Source of the DNA: Treponema sp. UBA3649
Lineage (GTDB): Bacteria > Spirochaetota > Spirochaetia > Treponematales > Treponemataceae
Assembly: GCA_002373325.1 (NCBI GenBank)
Contig: DFKI01000170.1
Coordinates: forward strand, 30,591 to 45,821
Direction of reading: 5' to 3'
DNA: 15,231 nt
Both the position numbers and the translations under genes were made by a program. Under the pieces are notes generated by a model. It ran no database searches, was not told the DNA's origin, and saw nothing but the letters and a program-made list of their open reading frames with translations. This document shows positions 1 to 5,864 of this stretch, in pieces; the first letter of the stretch is position 1; each line of letters begins with the position of its first letter.

Positions 1-132
1 ACGCAATCTGCTCCTCAATCTGATTCTTTATCTCAGCACCATTAAGGAAGTTCTCACATGAGCCAAGGCAAGCCCCCCCCCAAAAAACAAAAGTATAGTG
101 GTTTTTATCATCCGCAAAATCTGTTTTTTCAT
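1..132 (-). CDS. 5' end of a poly-G-interrupted lipoprotein gene (copy 1, runs off the left edge)
   Basis: Partial gene read leftward from an ATG at 132. Only the signal peptide and the first residues of the mature protein are in the window. All 132 nt are identical to the start of the lipoprotein gene at 5865. An SD-like AGGGAGAAGG lies a few bases upstream. Read as is, the frame meets a stop at 28-30 after 34 residues, because the run of 9 G (9 C on the plus strand, 73-81) shifts the body out of frame. With 10 or 7 G, the signal peptide would lead into a lipobox LGSC and the sequence ENFLNGAEIKNQIEEQI. Seen: the identity, the tract and the stop. Known: lipoboxes direct lipidation and export. 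Inferred: a phase-variable surface lipoprotein, OFF in this assembly. The rest of the gene cannot be judged. Confidence 0.72.
73..81 (-). repeat. Poly-G tract (9 G) in the signal-peptide region of lipoprotein copy 1
   Basis: Nine consecutive C on the plus strand, G on the coding strand, preceded on the coding strand by a run of six T. It sits between codon 17 and the lipobox. One added G or two lost G would join the ATG at 132 to the downstream reading frame. It is the same length as the tract at 5916-5924. Confidence 0.85.
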
Positions 133-165
133 GCCGCCTTCTCCCTGTAAAATCATTTTTCTATC

Positions 166-194
166 ATTATAACGCAAAAGTATTGCTTTGTCAT
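166..194 (-). promoter_or_regulatory. Sigma70-type promoter of lipoprotein copy 1
   Basis: On the minus strand, -35 ATGACA (189-194) and a perfect -10 TATAAT (166-171) with a 17-nt spacer. The start codon at 132 lies about 33 nt beyond the -10, leaving a short leader with an SD. The same promoter, with the same spacer length, occurs at 5590-5618 ahead of copy 2. Confidence 0.75.
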
Positions 195-278
195 GCTTTG
201 AAGTAATTTTTTCCAACATCTTTATGGGAACCTCGAAGTGCCCTTATAACACTTGGAAGTTGGCCGGTCCAATAATCA

Positions 279-310
279 AAATGGCATCCTGAACTCGTTT
301 CAGGATTTCT
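279..310. repeat. REP-like palindrome, variant 1
   Basis: Perfect 8-bp arms ATCCTGAA (286-293) and TTCAGGAT (299-306) around the loop CTCGT, flanked by ATGGC on the left and TTCT on the right. The layout (ATGKC, arm, 5-6 nt loop, arm, TCT) matches the palindromes near 3760, 5670 and 9138 although the stem bases differ. Confidence 0.6.
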
Positions 311-311
311 A

Positions 312-340
312 CTCTCAGTTCTCAATCCTCAGTTCTCAGT
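312..340 (+). repeat. Degenerate short repeats (CTCAGTT type) upstream of yhbY
   Basis: Repeated ACTCTCAGTTCTCA / CCTCAGTTCTCAGTTT motifs just upstream of the yhbY -35 box. The same heptamer is present three times in tandem upstream of polA at the right edge, in the same orientation relative to the gene. They may be a regulatory element or a dispersed short-repeat family; the sequence does not decide. Confidence 0.5.
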
Positions 341-350
341 TTCCCCTCCC

Positions 351-379
351 TTGCACAAAAGGGCGCATATCGGTAGAAT
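351..379 (+). promoter_or_regulatory. Promoter of yhbY; the transcript is probably leaderless
   Basis: -35 TTGCAC (351-356), a 17-nt spacer and -10 TAGAAT (374-379). The ATG of yhbY begins only 8 nt after the last base of the -10, so transcription should start at or next to the A of the start codon. No SD is present. Confidence 0.7.
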
Positions 380-386
380 ATTCCAC

Positions 387-707
387 ATGATTGAACTGAA
401 CAGCAAACAAAGGAAAATACTTGAGAAGGCGGCGCACAGTCTGGAACCGGTCGTGATAATCGGAGGGGCGGGACTCAGCGAGGGTGTCGTGCAGATGACG
501 GACTCCCAGCTCAATGCCCACGAGCTCATAAAAGTCTGCTTCAACGAATTTAAGGACGAAAAGAGGGAGCTCAGCGAGACACTTGCGGAACGTTGCCGTG
601 CGACTCTGGTGAGAATCATCGGAAACAGGGCCATTTTGTACAGGGCTGCGGATGATGAGAAAAAGAGGAACTACGAGAAGGCTCTTTCTAAGGCTGAGAA
701 AAACTGA
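387..707 (+). CDS. yhbY: CRS1/YhbY-family RNA-binding protein
   Basis: A 106-residue protein, close to the ~97 residues of E. coli YhbY. It is a single CRM (CRS1-YhbY) domain starting MIELNSKQRKILEKAAHSLEP, with the family's glycine-rich loop as IGGAGLSEGVV near residues 24-35, then a helix and a basic, Lys-rich tail. Members bind rRNA and associate with pre-50S particles, so a role in large-subunit assembly is expected by family, not shown here. I chose the ATG at 387 over an in-frame TTG at 351 because the TTG lies inside the -35 box and the protein aligns with the family from 387. It stands alone, with its own promoter and a 117-nt gap before the next gene. Confidence 0.9.
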   Translation: MIELNSKQRKILEKAAHSLEPVVIIGGAGLSEGVVQMTDSQLNAHELIKVCFNEFKDEKRELSETLAERCRATLVRIIGNRAILYRAADDEKKRNYEKALSKAEKN

Positions 708-736
708 TTGGCAGAGACTATGTGCGGGATAAAAAA

Positions 737-794
737 GTCAAAATGTCAAAATTGTCAAAAAACTCTAGATTTTTTCACTGAAAAGTGGTAGAAT
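737..794 (+). promoter_or_regulatory. Promoter and possible operator of the HTH-receiver regulator
   Basis: -10 TAGAAT (789-794) with a poor -35 (TAGATT, 766-771) 17 nt upstream. Just ahead are three GTCAAAA repeats (737-743, 745-751, 754-760). The spacer contains the small palindrome TTTTC-ACT-GAAAA (772-784). A weak -35 beside direct repeats suggests activator control, perhaps autoregulation by the encoded DNA-binding regulator; that part is inference. Confidence 0.5.
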
Positions 795-824
795 CAGAAC
801 AGTCTGCGTAGGAGGTGAACGGTC

Positions 825-1454
825 ATGGCAAAGTCAGGCGATAAAAAACCGGTTGTGTACAGCGCTCTTGAAGTTGCGAATCTCTGCGGTGTAGTCAATC
901 AGACCGCCATAAACTGGATCCGAAGCAATTTTCTCAAGGCTTTTAAAACTCCGGGCGGACAGTTCAGGGTCTATCCAGAGGATCTCCTCGAATTCATGGA
1001 AAAAAGGAGCATAAAAGTTCCCCAGGAGCTTTTGGATCAGTGCGAGAGCAAAATCGTGGTGGAGCCGAAGACCCTTCTCATAGTGGACGATGACACTGCG
1101 CTGAATGACGTAATCTGCCAGTTTCTCAAAAAACGAAACGAATCCATGCAGATTTACCAGGCTTTCGACGGATTTGAGGCTGGAACCCAGCTTGTGCAGA
1201 AACAACCGAAATGCCTCATCCTGGACTTGGACCTTCCCGGAATAGACGGACTTAAGCTTTGCAGGCACATCAAGCAGAGCGACGCGTTCGGAAAACCCTT
1301 CATCATCGTGGTGACGGCCCTGAGCGATCCCAGGACGGAGGAGGAATGTCACAAGCTCGGAATTGCAAACTTTTTCAAAAAGCCGCTGAATCTGCCCGAA
1401 ATTGCTGAGACCGTGGAAAAATCCTTCGAGGAAACTGTCTCTGAGGTAAAGTAA
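825..1454 (+). CDS. Response regulator with N-terminal excisionase/MerR-type HTH and C-terminal receiver domain
   Basis: A 209-residue cytoplasmic protein. Residues ~10-62 form an excisionase-like winged HTH (SALEVANLCGVVNQTAINWI, then TPGGQFRVYPEDLLEFM). Residues ~82-202 are a CheY-like receiver with an acidic triad DDD at 88-90, phospho-acceptor D134 in LDLDLPGIDG, T164 and K186 (KKP). All receiver residues needed for phosphorylation are present. The order is unusual, since most response regulators have the receiver first. A perfect SD (AGGAGGTG, 810-817) precedes the ATG by 7-9 nt. No histidine kinase is adjacent, so it is an orphan whose partner and targets cannot be named. The next gene has its own promoter, so control of the alpha-galactosidase is possible only by proximity. 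Confidence 0.85.
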   Translation: MAKSGDKKPVVYSALEVANLCGVVNQTAINWIRSNFLKAFKTPGGQFRVYPEDLLEFMEKRSIKVPQELLDQCESKIVVEPKTLLIVDDDTALNDVICQFLKKRNESMQIYQAFDGFEAGTQLVQKQPKCLILDLDLPGIDGLKLCRHIKQSDAFGKPFIIVVTALSDPRTEEECHKLGIANFFKKPLNLPEIAETVEKSFEETVSEVK

Positions 1455-1479
1455 ATTTTAGTTCATTCGAGCTCATCCC

Positions 1480-1508
1480 TTTTCTTTTTTCCCATGCTGT
1501 AATATAAT
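1480..1508 (+). promoter_or_regulatory. Promoter of the alpha-galactosidase gene; probably leaderless
   Basis: Perfect -10 TATAAT (1503-1508) ending 6 nt before the ATG at 1515. The -35 position (1480-1485, TTTTCT) matches poorly. No SD precedes the ATG. This is the second of three genes here with a -10 box at leaderless distance. Confidence 0.6.
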
Positions 1509-1514
1509 GATTGC

Positions 1515-3731
1515 ATGAACATTTCTTTTAACGAAAAAAACCGCGTGTTTGCGCTTGAGACGGAAAATGCCGGATATTACATGGCAGTTGTGGACAAGGA
1601 GAATTTTCTCGCCCACGTTCATTACGGAAAAAAACTTTCCATTGATGACGCTCTTCCCCATCTTCTGAAGATTGACGAGTACCCGCACGTTCCCTCAAAA
1701 AACGACAGGGACAGGCTCTCCTTCTATGATGCTTTGCGTTGGGAATATCCCTGCGGAGGAATCGGGGATTTTCGTGAGAGCGCTCTCGTCGTAAAAAATC
1801 AGCTCGGACAAAGCGCCGTGAACCTGAGCTATGAGTCCCATAAAATCACAAGGGGAAAACCTGCTCTCGAAGGACTTCCCGCGACATGGGGAACCGTGGA
1901 CGACTGCATGACGCTTGAGATAAAGTGCGTGGATGAGGTCCTGAACCTTGAGGTTTTCCTCTATTATACTGTGTTCCAAGGAATCGACGCGGTGGCCCGG
2001 AGCGTAAAACTCACGAACAAAGGCAAGTCTCCTTTGCGGATTGAGAAAATCTATTCGGCAAGCCTTGACATGGAAAACTCCGGCTACGACCTGATTACCC
2101 TCCACGGCTCATGGGCAAGGGAAAGGCACATAGACCGTACTCCGCTCTTCCATGGAAAATCCGGGGTCTCATCGCTCAGGGGGGAAACATCGCATCAGGA
2201 GCACAGCTTCATGGCGCTCGCGGAACACAATGCGGATTACGATTCAGGTGAGGTCTACGGATTCAGCTTCATCTACAGCGGCAACTTCATCTCCCAGGCA
2301 TCGCTCGATCAGTTCGACACGGTACGCGCGCAGGTCGGAATCAACGGCGAGGGATTCAGCTGGAACCTTGAGGGCGGAGAATCATTCCAGGCACCCGAGG
2401 CAATCATCGTCTACACGGCGGACGGACTCAACTGCATGAGCCATCATTTCCACAATCTTTTCCGCAATCACCTCATTCGCGGTGAGTACAGGGACAAGAT
2501 GCGCCCCATCCTGATCAACAACTGGGAGGCCACCTACTTCGACTTCAACACGGAAAAACTTCTTGACATAGCGCGGGAGGCAAGCAAGGACGGAATCGAG
2601 ATGCTCGTGATGGACGACGGCTGGTTCGGAAAGCGCGACAACGACGAATGTTCCTTGGGCGACTGGATTGTGAACGAGAAAAAACTTTCGGGCGGACTAA
2701 AAAATCTCGTGGACAAGGTGAATGAACTCGGAATGAAATTCGGAATCTGGTTCGAGCCCGAGATGATTTCACCCGACAGCGATTTGTACAGGGCACACCC
2801 GGACTGGGCGCTCAAAGTTCAGGACAGGACCGCGGGACTTGCAAGAAAACAGTACGTCCTTGATTTCAGCCGCAAGGAAGTAAGGGACTACACATTCGGT
2901 CAGCTCAAAAAAATCCTTGAGAGCGCGAACATTGAGTACGTGAAGTGGGACATGAACAGGCCTCTTGCGGACGTGGGCTCCGTCGTTTTCCAAAATGAGA
3001 GGGCCGGGGAAATCTACCACAGATATGTCCTTGGGGTATACGAGCTTCAGGACAGGCTCACAAAAGAATTCCCTCACCTGCTTCTTGAGAACTGCTCGGG
3101 AGGAGGAGCAAGATTTGACGCGGGAATGCTCTACTACAGCCCGCAGATTTGGTGCAGCGACGACACGGATGCCATCGAGCGTCTTGAGATTCAGGAGGGA
3201 ACGTCGCTCGTCTATCCTCTTTCCACGATGGGAGCACATGTCAGCGTCTGTCCCAACCACGCCATAGGAAGGGTGACGCCTTTCAGGACACGCGGATTCG
3301 TCGCTCTTGCCGGAACATTCGGATACGAGCTTGACATAACGAAACTTTCAGCCGAGGACCGGAAGCAGATTCCAGAGCAGATCAGCATGTACAAAAAATA
3401 TAATCCGCTTGTGAGGACGGGGGACTACTGGAGGATCGCAAGTTACTCACAGAACCATGAGTGGGACGCATGGGAGGTCGTGAGCGGCGACAAAAAGGAG
3501 GCCCTGATTACACTCGTTCAAGTTTTGAACCATCCGAACTTCCATGCCCGCCGCGTCATGGTGAAGGGACTCAATCCCGATTTGCGCTACAGGATTACGA
3601 TTGAGGACAGCCTTGGCAAAACGAGCGACGAGGGAATCTGGTCGGGGCTCACACTTATGAACGGAGGATTCATGGCTCCGCGTCTCTGGGGTGACTTCAA
3701 CTCGCAGCTGATTCATCTTGTCGCTGAGTGA
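1515..3731 (+). CDS. Alpha-galactosidase, glycoside hydrolase family 36
   Basis: A 738-residue protein of normal GH36 length without a signal peptide, so cytoplasmic. It would release terminal alpha-1,6-linked galactose from melibiose or raffinose-type sugars after uptake. An N-terminal beta-sandwich (~1-320) is followed by the TIM barrel and a C-terminal beta domain. Visible family motifs are NNWEATYFDF (335-344), MDDGWFG (366-372, substrate-binding Asp pair), GIWFEPEMISP (410-420), KWDMNR with nucleophile D479, ENCSGGGARFD (525-535), and CSDDTDAIERL with the expected acid/base at D549. The spacing from D479 to D549 fits family members with a known structure. The protein begins at the first ATG after the -10 box. 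No transporter or sugar regulator is adjacent. Substrate preference within the family cannot be told. Confidence 0.95.
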   Translation: MNISFNEKNRVFALETENAGYYMAVVDKENFLAHVHYGKKLSIDDALPHLLKIDEYPHVPSKNDRDRLSFYDALRWEYPCGGIGDFRESALVVKNQLGQSAVNLSYESHKITRGKPALEGLPATWGTVDDCMTLEIKCVDEVLNLEVFLYYTVFQGIDAVARSVKLTNKGKSPLRIEKIYSASLDMENSGYDLITLHGSWARERHIDRTPLFHGKSGVSSLRGETSHQEHSFMALAEHNADYDSGEVYGFSFIYSGNFISQASLDQFDTVRAQVGINGEGFSWNLEGGESFQAPEAIIVYTADGLNCMSHHFHNLFRNHLIRGEYRDKMRPILINNWEATYFDFNTEKLLDIAREASKDGIEMLVMDDGWFGKRDNDECSLGDWIVNEKKLSGGLKNLVDKVNELGMKFGIWFEPEMISPDSDLYRAHPDWALKVQDRTAGLARKQYVLDFSRKEVRDYTFGQLKKILESANIEYVKWDMNRPLADVGSVVFQNERAGEIYHRYVLGVYELQDRLTKEFPHLLLENCSGGGARFDAGMLYYSPQIWCSDDTDAIERLEIQEGTSLVYPLSTMGAHVSVCPNHAIGRVTPFRTRGFVALAGTFGYELDITKLSAEDRKQIPEQISMYKKYNPLVRTGDYWRIASYSQNHEWDAWEVVSGDKKEALITLVQVLNHPNFHARRVMVKGLNPDLRYRITIEDSLGKTSDEGIWSGLTLMNGGFMAPRLWGDFNSQLIHLVAE

Positions 3732-3753
3732 GAGCTTCGTCAATCCTTTGTGC

Positions 3754-3838
3754 AAGAGATTCCCGCGTCGGTGCGCGGGAATGACATAAGCGTCGGTGCG
3801 CGGGAAAGACATTGTTTCCTAAAAATCGAAATTGGAGC
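3754..3838. repeat. REP-like repeat element, shortened copy
   Basis: The palindrome TTCCCGCG (3760-3767) and CGCGGGAA (3774-3781) is followed by a second, partial unit 25 nt later (3790-3812), then CCTAAAAATCGAAATTGGAG at 3818-3837. The order of parts (AAGAGAT, palindrome, ATGACAT, ~30 nt, TAAAA-TCGAAATTG) matches 5703-5783, so both are copies of one dispersed element. The left terminal sequence seen at 5634-5656 is missing here. Confidence 0.6.
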
Positions 3839-3841
3839 GAA

Positions 3842-3906
3842 CAAAAAAAACAAGCGGACTTGATCACGACTAAACGCAGATAAATCCGCTTGCCACCAAA
3901 TTTTTT
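3842..3906. terminator. Probable bidirectional terminator between the convergent alpha-galactosidase and trpE genes
   Basis: Inverted repeat CAAGCGGA (3851-3858) and TCCGCTTG (3885-3892) with A-runs on the left (3842-3849) and T-runs on the right (3901-3906). The layout could end transcription from either side. The loop is long (26 nt) and a few bases separate stem and T-run on the plus strand, so it may be weak. Confidence 0.5.
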
Positions 3907-3925
3907 ACCTTTCAGTTTTCACCTC

Positions 3926-5389
3926 TCAACATCCCTGAATAACAGCCCTCAACGCGCCAAGCTTCTCGTTGGTCTCCTCCCATTCCCTCTCAGGTGTGCT
4001 GTCGTAGACTATTCCGCCTCCCGCCTGCAAGGTCCATGTGTTTCCCTGCTTCAACGTGCAGCGGATTCCGATGCAGAAATCAAGGTCGCCGTTTGCCTGA
4101 AGATATCCGATGGCACCAGCGTAGAAGCGTCTCTTCACTTTCTCAAGCTGGCTCAGAATCTCAATCGCGCTGATTTTCGGGGATCCGCTTACGGTACCGG
4201 CAGGGAATGCGGAGCGAAGGACCTGAATCTGCTTGAAGCCGCTCCTGATTTTTCCCTCCACGTCGCTTACCAGGTGCATGACATGACTGAAATACTCGCA
4301 GTCCATGTAGCGGGTAACTTTGACGCTTCCGCTCTCGCACACACGTCCCAAATCATTACGCGCCAAATCAACAAGCATGAGGTGCTCGGATTTTTCCTTC
4401 GGGTCGGACAAAAGCTCATATTTAAGCTGCTCGTCCTCCGCCGCATTTTTTCCGCGCCTTCTCGTTCCCGCGATCGGACGGATTGACGCCACGCCGTTTC
4501 TCGCACGCACCAAGCTCTCAGGACTTGAGCCCAAAAGCTGCCGGTCACCGAAATCAAGATAGACCAAGTATGGCGAGGGATTCACGCTCCTCAAGCGACG
4601 GTAAATCTCAAGGGCATCCGTCTCGCACTCAAGCTGCAATCTCCGGGAAGGGACTGCCTGAAAGATGTCTCCCGCGACAATCCTTTTTTTAAGCGCGACA
4701 ACCTTGTCCATGTACTCAATCTTGGACCTTTCCAAATCAGTGAGCACACGGCACGGCTTGGGATCCTCGGGCGGCTCAAGATAGCTGAAATCCATGTCGC
4801 AGAGTCTCTTCCGAAGATTGTCCACGGCCTTCTGCAGGTCAATCTGATGCTCGGTATAGTTCAGCGCGAAGACGTGGAGCTTTTCGGTAAAGTGGTCGAA
4901 CACGATGTAGAGATGCCCCGCAATGAACTCGCTTTCGGGGATTTTAAGCTCGTCGGTCTGGGGGGCAAGGGTGATTGTGTCGCACCTCGCGCAAAACTCA
5001 TAGCTCAGATAACCGATTCCGCTCGCGGGCACCGGGATTTCCTTGTGGGGAAGCTCGTTCTCACCGGCCACATAAAGAAGCGCGTCCAAAATGTCGGATT
5101 CATGCTTAATTTTGCTTCCGGGCGCGATCATCTCAATCTCTCCGTCCGATGACGCAACCGTCTCCGGGGTAAAAGGAACCCGTCTTCCGTCAATAATGAA
5201 AGCGATTCCCTCGTCGTCCTGCAGAATCCTGAATGCCTCCTCCGCCAGAAGGATTGAGTACCGCTCCTTTCCCATGTTGAACCTTGCGCTCTCAAGGATT
5301 GCCTTCGCCCCGATTTTCCGTGCGAGTGAAAAAGGAGTGTATCTGTCGGACGGCAGGCTGATATATATGCTGTCTGTTCTCTTCGCCAT
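3926..5389 (-). CDS. trpE: Anthranilate synthase component I (TrpE type)
   Basis: 487 residues, normal for TrpE. Converts chorismate to anthranilate with ammonia from the TrpG amidotransferase, the first step of tryptophan synthesis. The N-terminal domain has ILES (31-34) followed by GKERYSIL, the equivalent of the LLES tryptophan-feedback motif. The catalytic domain shows GDIFQAVPSRR (240-250), GSSPES (287-292), PIAGTRRRG (305-313), DLARNDLGRV (341-350), FSHVMHLVSDVEG (368-380) and FPAGTVSGSPK (395-405). PIAGT rather than PIKGT argues for anthranilate synthase over aminodeoxychorismate synthase (PabB). AGAGG SD-like bases precede the ATG. Odd: no trpG, trpD or other tryptophan gene lies on either side. 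PabB or a salicylate-type synthase is the alternative, less likely given the motifs. Confidence 0.88.
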   Translation of the reverse strand: MAKRTDSIYISLPSDRYTPFSLARKIGAKAILESARFNMGKERYSILLAEEAFRILQDDEGIAFIIDGRRVPFTPETVASSDGEIEMIAPGSKIKHESDILDALLYVAGENELPHKEIPVPASGIGYLSYEFCARCDTITLAPQTDELKIPESEFIAGHLYIVFDHFTEKLHVFALNYTEHQIDLQKAVDNLRKRLCDMDFSYLEPPEDPKPCRVLTDLERSKIEYMDKVVALKKRIVAGDIFQAVPSRRLQLECETDALEIYRRLRSVNPSPYLVYLDFGDRQLLGSSPESLVRARNGVASIRPIAGTRRRGKNAAEDEQLKYELLSDPKEKSEHLMLVDLARNDLGRVCESGSVKVTRYMDCEYFSHVMHLVSDVEGKIRSGFKQIQVLRSAFPAGTVSGSPKISAIEILSQLEKVKRRFYAGAIGYLQANGDLDFCIGIRCTLKQGNTWTLQAGGGIVYDSTPEREWEETNEKLGALRAVIQGC

Positions 5390-5415
5390 TTTGGACCTCT
5401 CTGCTTGCTTTAAGA

Positions 5416-5431
5416 TTACTATTTATAGTAA
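5416..5431. promoter_or_regulatory. Operator-like palindrome at the trpE transcription start
   Basis: Perfect inverted repeat TTACTAT-TT-ATAGTAA directly downstream of the trpE -10 box, covering the expected start of transcription. The position suits a repressor site. The protein that would bind it is unknown. Confidence 0.4.
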
Positions 5432-5432
5432 C

Positions 5433-5461
5433 ATTCTATCAATAGAAACATAATTTGTCAA
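5433..5461 (-). promoter_or_regulatory. Promoter of trpE
   Basis: Consensus -35 TTGACA (5456-5461) and -10 TAGAAT (5433-5438) on the minus strand, spacer 17 nt. The leader to the ATG at 5389 is about 35-40 nt and contains an SD-like AGAGG. Confidence 0.8.
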
Positions 5462-5589
5462 GCGGATTATGAGAATTTTGTGAAGAGGAATGAGGGAATG
5501 TGGATGAACATCATGCTACACGCCAGCTACAGTCGTGTGTTTCAGCATCTCACATTGCATAAAGACGTGCAAAAAAAATCCCTCCAAGC

Positions 5590-5618
5590 ATGACAAGGCA
5601 GGTCTTTTGTGTTATAAT
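5590..5618 (+). promoter_or_regulatory. Promoter upstream of lipoprotein copy 2, duplicate of the copy 1 promoter
   Basis: -35 ATGACA (5590-5595), 17-nt spacer and -10 TATAAT (5613-5618). It shares long stretches with the promoter at 166-194, including the TTATAATGATAG block. Unlike copy 1, the start codon is about 245 nt further on and palindromic repeats lie between. A degenerate relative of the promoter region (AAAGCAT ... TTTTGCGTT ... AAAAATGATTTTAC) recurs at 5796-5850 without a usable -10. Confidence 0.65.
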
Positions 5619-5630
5619 GATAGGGAAATG

Positions 5631-5787
5631 CTATTAGGTCGAAAGTCGAGTTTTTAAAGAATCTTGTCATTATCGGGCGTGACCCGATAATCCCTATTGG
5701 GAAGAGATTGCCGTGTCGGTGCACGGCAATGACATGAAATCAAGTCCGGCACTGTCAGGGACTTATAAAACTCGAAATTGAGCCTAT
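5631..5787. mobile_element. Composite palindromic (MITE-like) element with internal REP pair
   Basis: Imperfect terminal inverted repeats: CTATTAGGTCGAAAGTCGAG at the left, and AAAACTCGAAATTGAGCCTA at the right as its near reverse complement. Inside, 5665-5734 begins TGTCAT and ends ATGACA. It holds two palindromes: ATTATCGGG/CCCGATAAT (5669-5677, 5683-5691) and ATTGCCGTG/CACGGCAAT (5707-5715, 5722-5730). The same inner core, in reverse orientation, is at 9134-9202. It has no coding capacity and lies between a promoter and the gene it should serve. Calling it mobile is inference from the end repeats and multiple copies. Confidence 0.5.
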
Positions 5788-5802
5788 CAATATGGAAAGC
5801 AT

Positions 5803-5824
5803 TAATCCGCATTCGGATTATTTT
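5803..5824 (+). other. Small hairpin followed by T-run in the leader of lipoprotein copy 2
   Basis: Perfect 7-bp arms TAATCCG (5803-5809) and CGGATTA (5814-5820) with a CATT loop, then TTTT. It resembles a weak intrinsic terminator or attenuator between the promoter at 5590 and the start at 5865. The stem is short and rather A+T-rich, so a function is uncertain. Confidence 0.35.
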
Positions 5825-5864
5825 GCGTTTTCATGGAAAAATGATTTTACAGGAGGAATTCGGC

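Noticed and set aside
351..386. Upstream TTG start for yhbY
   Set aside because: The TTG is part of the -35 box, and the added residues are unlike the family N-terminus.
3890..4486. 198-codon plus-strand ORF opposite trpE
   Set aside because: Antisense shadow of a clearly recognised gene, with no SD and no protein-like features.
5497..5592. A 31-codon ORF starting MWMNIMLHAS in the trpE-lipoprotein spacer
   Set aside because: It overlaps the -35 of the lipoprotein promoter and has no convincing SD or recognisable features.
5792..5864. ATG at 5792, in frame with the long lipoprotein body
   Set aside because: It has no SD, gives no signal peptide and reads the real leader and SD in the wrong frame. 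Copy 1 does not share it. It arises from the sequence inserted ahead of copy 2.
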